Source: Aquipseudomonas alcaligenes MRY13-0052
GTDB lineage: Bacteria > Pseudomonadota > Gammaproteobacteria > Pseudomonadales > Pseudomonadaceae
Direction: 5' to 3'
Length of the DNA: 64,000 nt
NCBI GenBank assembly: GCA_000474255.1
Contig: BATO01000009.1
Coordinates: 1-64,000 of the forward strand
The notes beneath the pieces are model-generated. The model was given only the letters and a program-made list of their open reading frames with translations. It had not been told where the DNA came from and searched no databases. Positions 58,551-64,000 of this stretch are shown here, piece after piece. The position numbers and the translations under genes were made by a program. How positions within the stretch are numbered: position 1 is the stretch's first letter; each line of letters begins with the position of its first letter.

Positions 58551-59186
58551 CTATCCCCGCGCGGCGACCGATTCCAGGTAGGCGCAGAGCATGTCGGCCA
58601 TGGCGTCGGCGTAGCGCTCGATCTCCTCCGCCGTGCGCGGGCGCTCGGAGAATTGCTTGCCCACGGTGCCGAGGGTGGTGGTGACCAGGTCGCTGGCCAG
58701 GGTGCGGGTGGCGCCCGGGGCGGCGGGCAGTACCTCTTCCATGAAGGTCTCGAAGATGCGCCCGGCAGCGGCCTTGGCTTCCTGCGCTTCGGGGGCGTCG
58801 CGGTAGAGCGGGGCGGCATCGTCGAGGGCGACGCGCATATCGGCTTCCTCGCATTCGGAGCGGAGGAAGGCGTGCACCAGGGTGCGCAGGCGTGCCAGCG
58901 GCGGGGTGGCGAGGTCTTCGAGGATGCAGCGCAACAGCTCGCTGGTCTGGCGCCACTCGTCGCTCTGCAGGCGGAAGAGGATGGCCGCCTTGTTGGGGAA
59001 GTACTGGTACAGCGAGCCGACGCTGACACCGGCGCGCTCGGCCACCCGGGCGGTGGTGAAACGCTGCGCGCCTTCCTTGGCCAGAACCTGAATAGCGGCC
59101 TGGAGGATGGTGGCCACCAGCTCGTTGGAGCGGGCCTGCTGGGGTTGCTTGCGCGAGGAAATACGCGGGTTCTGGCGTTCGGTCAT
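58551..59186 (-). CDS. TetR-family repressor
   Basis: Repressor of 211 residues. The helix-turn-helix (about 35-75) reads TTARVAERAGVSVGSLYQYFPNKAAIL. A TetR_C-type ligand domain follows. The ATG at 59186 is the family-like start; an upstream extension would overlap the divergent gene. It lies about 95 bases from the O-methyltransferase gene and probably controls it. Confidence 0.9.
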   Translation of the reverse strand: MTERQNPRISSRKQPQQARSNELVATILQAAIQVLAKEGAQRFTTARVAERAGVSVGSLYQYFPNKAAILFRLQSDEWRQTSELLRCILEDLATPPLARLRTLVHAFLRSECEEADMRVALDDAAPLYRDAPEAQEAKAAAGRIFETFMEEVLPAAPGATRTLASDLVTTTLGTVGKQFSERPRTAEEIERYADAMADMLCAYLESVAARG

Positions 59187-59281
59187 GGCGGGGCCTGGCA
59201 ATGCGAATAGTAAAACCTGACGGATTGATCGCATTCTATTCCGGCGCCAACGATGCGCTCAATGACTCCTGGAGACCTTGC

Positions 59282-59953
59282 ATGAACACCCTGACCGATA
59301 CCCACCTTGCCGCCCTGCTGGACCGCCTGTTCGCCGAGGCCGACACGGCCTGGCAGACCCTGGCGAGCACCCTGACCGACCTTCCCGAAGGCGAGGTGGC
59401 GCGGCTGATGCGGAGCAAGACCGAATACCGCGAGTTCTACGGCCGCCTGAAGGATGTCGCGCTGCCCGTTTCCCGCGAGACCGGGCGCCTGCTGTACCTG
59501 CTGGCGCGCAGCAGCGGCGCGCGCACCATAGTCGAGTTCGGCACCTCCTTCGGCATCTCCACGCTGCACTTGGCAGCGGCCCTGCGCGACAACGGCGGTG
59601 GCCGCCTGATCACCAGCGAGTTCGAGCCCACCAAGGTGGCGCGGGCCCGGGGCAACCTTGCCGCCGGCGGTCTGGAGGACCTGGTGGAGTTCCGCGTGGG
59701 CGATGCGCTGCGCACCCTGGCCCAGGACCTGCCCGACTCCATCGACCTGCTGTTGCTCGACGGTGCCAAGGCGCTCTACCCGGAGATCCTCGCCCTGGTG
59801 GAAAGCCGCCTGCGCCCCGGCGCGCTGGTGATCGCCGACAACGCCGACCACTGCCCCGAGTACCTGGCGCGGGTGCGTGAGGCCAACAGCGGCTACCTCT
59901 CGCTGCCCTTCGCCGAGGACGTGGAGCTGTCCATGCGCCTGGCGGTGGATTGA
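59282..59953 (+). CDS. SAM-dependent O-methyltransferase (COG4122 type)
   Basis: A 223-residue class I methyltransferase. Motif I is IVEFGTSFGISTLHLA (about 82-97); LITSEFEPTKVARARGNL and LLLLDGAKALYPEIL follow, as in caffeoyl-CoA/catechol O-methyltransferase-like enzymes. The acceptor is unknown. It is divergent from the TetR gene and convergent with the exported-protein gene. Confidence 0.9.
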   Translation: MNTLTDTHLAALLDRLFAEADTAWQTLASTLTDLPEGEVARLMRSKTEYREFYGRLKDVALPVSRETGRLLYLLARSSGARTIVEFGTSFGISTLHLAAALRDNGGGRLITSEFEPTKVARARGNLAAGGLEDLVEFRVGDALRTLAQDLPDSIDLLLLDGAKALYPEILALVESRLRPGALVIADNADHCPEYLARVREANSGYLSLPFAEDVELSMRLAVD

Positions 59954-59966
59954 CGCCGCAGCCAAA

Positions 59967-59992
59967 GAAAACCCCGCGCCAGGCAGGGTTTC
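59967..59992. terminator. Bidirectional terminator candidate
   Basis: GAAAACCC and GGGTTTC pair around a GC-rich loop between two convergent genes, with A and T runs inside the stem. Confidence 0.5.
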
Positions 59993-60014
59993 GGGTCGGT
60001 GCGGCGGTGGCCGA

Positions 60015-60401
60015 TCAGATGGGGATAGGAGCCGGGGCGGGGGCCGGGGTCTTGTGGTCGTCGTCGCTGTTGGACCAGCCGCCACCGAGGCCGAAGTCGA
60101 CCGACTGGCTGTCCAGGTTGTAGCCGACATCCGCGCCGCTGAAGTAGCCCTCGCCCTGGTAGGCGACGCCGATGTTCGGGCGGAAGGCGCCCGCCTGCAC
60201 CAGGTAGTCCAGGCCCAGGGAACCGACGGTTTCGTTGTCCTCGTCGTTGGAGAAGGCCTTGACGCCCACGGACAGGCCACCCCCGCTGCCGAAGACATAG
60301 CTCAGGCCGACGCCGAAGCCGACATCGGCACTGGCGAGGGTCGGGGTGAGAGCGCTGCCCAGCAGGGCGGCGGAGGCTAGCGCGATTCGGAGTCTGTTCA
60401 T
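60015..60401 (-). CDS. Exported glycine-rich protein, 128 residues
   Basis: Signal peptide (about 1-25, ending TLASA) followed by a Gly/Asp/Ser-rich chain with alternating hydrophobic residues (GFGVGLSYVFGSGGGLSVG), which could be a small outer-membrane beta-barrel, and a Pro-Ala repeat tail. Its ATG overlaps the TGA of the GNAT/C39 gene (ATGA), so the two are translationally coupled. No family recognised. It could be the substrate or partner of the upstream enzymes; this is inference. Confidence 0.75.
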   Translation of the reverse strand: MNRLRIALASAALLGSALTPTLASADVGFGVGLSYVFGSGGGLSVGVKAFSNDEDNETVGSLGLDYLVQAGAFRPNIGVAYQGEGYFSGADVGYNLDSQSVDFGLGGGWSNSDDDHKTPAPAPAPIPI

Positions 60402-61573
60402 GGGGTGGGCTCCCTGCATGGGGAAGGTGCTTGAACGCTAGTCGGCGGATGGGCGTTCGTCCATCGAGGCGGGCTGCCAGCCGGGCTGTAGAGCACCACC
60501 GAGGCACGCAGCTTGCTGCCGCCGAACAGGCGCATGCGCTGGAAGCGCGCGTGGCTCACCGGCATGTGCTGGCAGTCCAGCGCCTGGCGGTGGCGGCTGT
60601 GGTCGATGTCCGGGTCGTGGAGGTAGACGAAATCCTCGTCGCAGCCGGTGACCAGCACCCAGTGCGGGGCCTTGGTGCGGGTCAGCTGGTAGCTGCTGAT
60701 CAGCACCAGCGGCAGGCCGCCCTCGGCGAGCAGCGCCGGCAGGTCCTGGCGGCTGGCAGGCACCTGCTCCACGTCGCTGGCGCGCAGCTCGTCGCAGAAG
60801 GCCTCGTGCACCAGGCGCATCACCTCGCGCTTGCCTTCGCTGCGCACGCCGCTGAGGAACAAGGGGCCTTCGACGCTGACCTGCAGGCGCACGCGAAAGC
60901 CCCGGCGCCAGGCGGCCAGGGCCAGCCCCTGGGGGCTGCAGCCGCCGTGGCCGGAAGTCATGAACACCGTGGTCGCCTCGCGCCACAGCTGCACTTCCTC
61001 GCGCCGCGAGAGGGGGCGGCCGGGCTGCAGGCCGGCCATGGCCATCATCAGGCAGGCCGGGCCGCAGGTGAATTCGGTGCTCTGCTGGTAGTAGGGCACC
61101 GCCCGCGCGGCGTCCAGCGGGCGCTGGACGATGCGCTTCTCGTAGCGCAGGGCCTGGGCGTGGTCCTCGTAGTAGTCGTCGACACAGGCGAAGCGGCGGT
61201 AGCCGGCCTGCTCGTAGAGGCCGATGGCGGCCGGGTTGTCCGGGCGTACCTCCAGGCGCAGGTAGGCGCAGTCGTGGTCGCGGGCGCGGCGTTCGGCCTC
61301 CGCCAGCAGCGCCTTGCCCAGGCCGTGGCCACGGGCCTGCGGGGCGATGGCGATGGAGTAGAGCCGCGCCAGCGAGGTGCCGCGGTGGAACAGCAGCAGC
61401 GCGTAGCCCATGACCCGGCCGGCGGCCTCGGCCACCGCCAGGCTGGCGTGGGCGCGGGCGATCATCCACTGGAAGCTGCGCGGCGACAGGCGATCGAGTT
61501 CGAAGCACTGGTTCTCCAGGTGGAGCAGGGCGTCGAGGTCGTCGGGGCGGGCATCGCGAAAGCTGAAATTCAT
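60398..61573 (-). CDS. GNAT acetyltransferase - C39-like peptidase fusion
   Basis: A 391-residue two-domain protein. The N-terminal GNAT domain (about 1-155) has the acetyl-CoA loop ARGHGLGKALL and LRLEVRPDNPAAIGLYEQAGY. The C-terminal papain-like C39 domain (about 165-370) shows the nucleophile Cys in STEFTCGPACLMMAM, a His in APHWVLVTG and an Asp in YLHDPDID. The ATG at 61573 has AGGAAG upstream. It lies in one operon with the RimK-like ligase. Acetylation plus peptide cleavage suggests peptide or protein-tail modification. Confidence 0.9.
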   Translation of the reverse strand: MNFSFRDARPDDLDALLHLENQCFELDRLSPRSFQWMIARAHASLAVAEAAGRVMGYALLLFHRGTSLARLYSIAIAPQARGHGLGKALLAEAERRARDHDCAYLRLEVRPDNPAAIGLYEQAGYRRFACVDDYYEDHAQALRYEKRIVQRPLDAARAVPYYQQSTEFTCGPACLMMAMAGLQPGRPLSRREEVQLWREATTVFMTSGHGGCSPQGLALAAWRRGFRVRLQVSVEGPLFLSGVRSEGKREVMRLVHEAFCDELRASDVEQVPASRQDLPALLAEGGLPLVLISSYQLTRTKAPHWVLVTGCDEDFVYLHDPDIDHSRHRQALDCQHMPVSHARFQRMRLFGGSKLRASVVLYSPAGSPPRWTNAHPPTSVQAPSPCREPTP

Positions 61574-61628
61574 GGCGCTTCCTGGCTCAGGCAGGGGGCC
61601 GGGCACGGTTGCGCCCGGCGCGAGGGGC

Positions 61629-61775
61629 TTAGCGGCGGGGTGTCCGTCGTGACGCCTTGTCGCGCGCCTGTCGCGCCAGGTCGCCGGGCTTCATGCGGCT
61701 GTCGACGTAGTTGATGGCGATGCTCAGGGCGACGATGGCGACGAGGACGCTGAGGGCGATGTGCAGGGGTTCCAT
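61629..61775 (-). CDS. Small membrane protein, 48 residues
   Basis: MEPLHIALSVLVAIVALSIA forms one transmembrane helix, followed by a short basic tail (RQARDKASRRTPRR). AAGGAAG precedes the ATG. It lies between the CorA-like and GNAT/C39 genes in the same direction with gaps of about 70 and 55 bases. No family recognised. Confidence 0.65.
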   Translation of the reverse strand: MEPLHIALSVLVAIVALSIAINYVDSRMKPGDLARQARDKASRRTPRR

Positions 61776-61846
61776 GGGGCTTCCTTGGGGTGAGTGATGC
61801 CAGCGGGCGGGATGCCCGGCGGCGGTTGCGGGTGGGGGGCGTTGCG

Positions 61847-62794
61847 TCAGCTGGCCGGGGGCGATGCGCGGGCGGCCACCAGCCGGCGCAGGGCCAGCAG
61901 CATCACGCCCGCCAGCACGGCGAGGGCGAGGACGAACAGCGGGTAGGAGAGCCACCAGGGGATGGCGGCGGTCATCATGCTGAACTCGGACATGCCGCCG
62001 ATGCCGGCGATCAGGTTGAGCGGCAGGAACACCACGTTGATCAGGGTGAGCTTGCGCAGCATCTCGTTCATGGTGGTGTTCAGCAGGCTGCCGCGCGCCT
62101 CCATGAGGCCGGCCAGCACCGTGGAATAGATTTCCGCCTGCTTGATGCACTGGTCGTTCTCGATGATCAGGTCGTCGAGCAGCTCCAGGCTTGCCGGGGG
62201 GAAGCCCAGGCGCTCGCCCTGGCTGCGCAGGCGGGCCAGCACCGCTCCGTTGCCGTGGATGGCGTTGAGGTAATACACCAGGCTTTCGCTGAGGCCGAGC
62301 ATCTGCAGCAGGTGGCGGTTGTGCTGGCTCTGGTTGAAGCGCTGCTGCAGTTCGCGGGCGACCAGCTTGATCACCTTGAGGTGGCCCTCGTAGTGGTGGA
62401 TGTTGCCCAGCAGGATGGCCAGCAGCACATCCAGCGGCTGGCGCAGGTCATGGCGCCCGGCGAAGCCGCCGAGCAGCGAGTCGGCGTTGGAGATCAGCAC
62501 CAGTTGGCGCTCGTCCAGGAGCATGCCGAAGGAGGACACCTCGAAGGCGAAACGCTCGCCGCCGGAGTAGTTCTCCGGGCGCTTCCAGATGAGGAACAGC
62601 GAGCCGGCGCGGAATTCCACGCGGGCCACCTCGTCCGGGTCCAGGGCCGAGGCCAGGGCATGGGCGTCGAGGCCGAAGCGGCTGCGCAGCCACTCCAGCT
62701 CCTCGGCCTCGGGGGCGATGCACAGCTGCAGCGGCGCCGCGTCGTCGGTGCAGGGGCGCAGGGTGCCGTCGGTCAGCCTGTAGCTCTGGCGCAT
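61847..62794 (-). CDS. CorA-family protein with altered GMN motif
   Basis: A 315-residue CorA/ZntB-like protein. A large soluble N-terminal domain and long stalk helix (about 1-250) lead to two C-terminal transmembrane helices. The selectivity signature, GMN in CorA, reads GGMSEF here, with Ser for Asn. Mg2+ selectivity is therefore doubtful; zinc-type or non-transport function is possible. AAGGAG lies ahead of the ATG, 13 bases after the RimK-like gene. Confidence 0.83.
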   Translation of the reverse strand: MRQSYRLTDGTLRPCTDDAAPLQLCIAPEAEELEWLRSRFGLDAHALASALDPDEVARVEFRAGSLFLIWKRPENYSGGERFAFEVSSFGMLLDERQLVLISNADSLLGGFAGRHDLRQPLDVLLAILLGNIHHYEGHLKVIKLVARELQQRFNQSQHNRHLLQMLGLSESLVYYLNAIHGNGAVLARLRSQGERLGFPPASLELLDDLIIENDQCIKQAEIYSTVLAGLMEARGSLLNTTMNEMLRKLTLINVVFLPLNLIAGIGGMSEFSMMTAAIPWWLSYPLFVLALAVLAGVMLLALRRLVAARASPPAS

Positions 62795-62807
62795 GGGCCG
62801 TGCTCCT

Positions 62808-64000
62808 TCAGTGGGCGCCGCCACGGCGCTTGAGTTCGAGGCGGCGGATGAAGTCCTCCAGCACCAGGCTATAGAGCTCATCGCGCAGGTGGGCGTCCTC
62901 GATGCCGGCGTCGAGGTTGGGGTTGTCGTTCACCTCGATGACCTTGACGCTGCCGTCCACTTCCTTGAGGTCGACGCCATAGAGCCCATCGCCGATCAGG
63001 TTGGCGGTCTTCAGAGCCAGCTCCACCACCGCCTTCGGCGCCTGTTCCACCGGCAGGGTGCGGCATTCGCCGATCACCTCGGTGCCCTGGGCCTTGTGGT
63101 TGACGATCTGCCAGTGGCCCTTGGACATGAAGTACTGGCAGGCGAAGATCGGCCGGCGGTTGAGGATGCCGATGCGCCAGTCGTATTCGGTGAAGAGAAA
63201 TTCCTGGGCGAGGAGCAGCACCGAGTGCTCGAACAGCCCGGCGCTGGCCTCGCGCAGCTGCTGCAGGTTCTCCACCTTGATCACCCCGCGCGAGAAGCAG
63301 CCGTCGGGGATCTTCAGCACCAGGGGGAAGCCCAGGCGCTCGCCGACCTTGTCCAGCTCCTGGGGGTTGTCGCGGTAGAGGATTTCGGTGGCCGGCATGC
63401 TCAGGCCGTGGCTGCGCAGCAGGTCGGTGAGGAACACCTTGTTGGTGCAGCGCAGGATCGACGCCGGGTCGTCCATCACGATCAGCCCCTCGCTCTCGGC
63501 CTTCTTGGCGAAGCGGTAGGTGTGGTCGTCGACGCTGGTGGTCTCGCGGATCAGCAGCGCGTCGTACTCGGCCAGGCGCGAATAGTCCTTCTTCTCGATC
63601 AGGTCCACTTCGATGCCCAGGCGCTTGCCGACCCGCACGAAGTTCTCCAGGGCGCGGGCATTGGAGGGCGGCAGCGGCTCGTCCGGGTTGTGCAGGATGG
63701 CCAGGTCGTAGCGCGCCACCCGGCGCGAGCGCGGCAGGCGCCAGACCTTGCGGTTGAAGCCGTCGAGGGCGCTGGCGAACTGGTCTTCCTGGGCCTCGCG
63801 CAGCTTGTGCAGCGAACCCGGGCGCAGGCCGGCGATGCGCCAGGTGTCGCCCTTGCGTACGTCCACCAGGAGGATGGGGCAGGGGAAGGCCTCGAACAGC
63901 TGGCGGGCGATGTCCTGCAGCGGCTCGAAGTCGGTGCGGCCGAAGTACAGGCTGAGGGTGAAGCCTTCGGTGTTGGCCCAGGGGTGCTGGGCGAGGGCCT
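62808..64000 (-). CDS. RimK-like ATP-grasp ligase with RLAN domain (5' end beyond window)
   Basis: ATP-grasp amino-acid/peptide ligase. The open frame runs off the window edge; 397 residues are visible. The N-terminal part resembles the RimK-like ATP-grasp N-terminal (RLAN) domain. The ATP-grasp core (from about 200 in the visible part) has DDPASILRCTNKVFL, LVLKIPDGCFSRGVIKV, and the Mg-binding EVNDNPNLDAGIED near the C-terminus. It would attach an amino acid to a carboxylate of a peptide or protein. It leads the operon with the CorA-like and GNAT/C39 genes. A GTG at 63866 is an internal codon, not the start. Confidence 0.9.
   Translation of the reverse strand, partial: ALAQHPWANTEGFTLSLYFGRTDFEPLQDIARQLFEAFPCPILLVDVRKGDTWRIAGLRPGSLHKLREAQEDQFASALDGFNRKVWRLPRSRRVARYDLAILHNPDEPLPPSNARALENFVRVGKRLGIEVDLIEKKDYSRLAEYDALLIRETTSVDDHTYRFAKKAESEGLIVMDDPASILRCTNKVFLTDLLRSHGLSMPATEILYRDNPQELDKVGERLGFPLVLKIPDGCFSRGVIKVENLQQLREASAGLFEHSVLLLAQEFLFTEYDWRIGILNRRPIFACQYFMSKGHWQIVNHKAQGTEVIGECRTLPVEQAPKAVVELALKTANLIGDGLYGVDLKEVDGSVKVIEVNDNPNLDAGIEDAHLRDELYSLVLEDFIRRLELKRRGGAH

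Noticed and set aside
62808-63866. A complete RimK-like gene starting at the GTG 63866
   Set aside because: The frame and the RLAN domain continue to the window edge, so the GTG is internal and the gene is partial.

Overview
The window is GC-rich, gene-dense chromosomal DNA from a Pseudomonas or a very close relative. This rests on the OprD-type porin, the GspC/GspD secretion genes, SotB, PpnN and KatG, and on the dense short palindromic repeats between genes. I saw no tRNA, rRNA, CRISPR array, insertion sequence or complete prophage.

Layout. 1-4 kb: the start of a type II secretion locus (gspD cut by the window edge, gspC) next to a secreted chitin-active LPMO. 4-16 kb: signalling and regulation (GAF-GGDEF-EAL protein, AraC/DJ-1 regulator, winged-helix ATPase regulator, LysR, chemoreceptor, diguanylate cyclase) plus a TerC membrane protein. 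16-31 kb: metabolism and transport (RNA methyltransferase-like protein, PpnN, SotB, nitrilase-family hydrolase, DUF2855, a second diguanylate cyclase, OprD porin, zinc alcohol dehydrogenase, SulP permease, quinone-reductase-like flavoprotein with its TetR). Between the porin and the dehydrogenase is a probable anaerobically controlled small RNA. 31-34 kb: an MFS exporter with a divergent LysR gene that carries a frameshift.

34-50 kb is an accessory block of small stress-type genes: DUF4142, DUF2061, DUF2892, a ClpP-like protein, a KGG-repeat protein, PLDc_N, a YbdK-type ligase, galU, and a four-gene operon ending in an unusual CsrA-family protein. Several are preceded by similar sigma-E/AlgU-like promoter sequences, so the block may be one envelope-stress or desiccation regulon. 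At 45.8-46.4 kb a BRO-N antirepressor gene is preceded by what looks like a C4 antisense RNA, the switch known from phages P1 and P7, here without a surrounding prophage. A hybrid histidine kinase gene follows, split by a frameshift.

50-64 kb: a GAF-GGDEF enzyme, a tandemly duplicated repeat cassette, an M24 peptidase, a bestrophin, an AhpD-like protein with a divergent AraC regulator, an alpha/beta hydrolase, katG with an OxyR-like site, a TetR/O-methyltransferase pair, and an operon of RimK-like ATP-grasp ligase, CorA-like protein, 48-residue membrane protein, GNAT/C39 fusion and a translationally coupled exported protein.

Three reading frames (33.3 kb LysR, 38.6 kb small gene, 46.6-49.2 kb kinase) are each broken in a way one added base would repair. 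Two of the breaks are in G/C runs, so assembly error is as likely as real gene decay.
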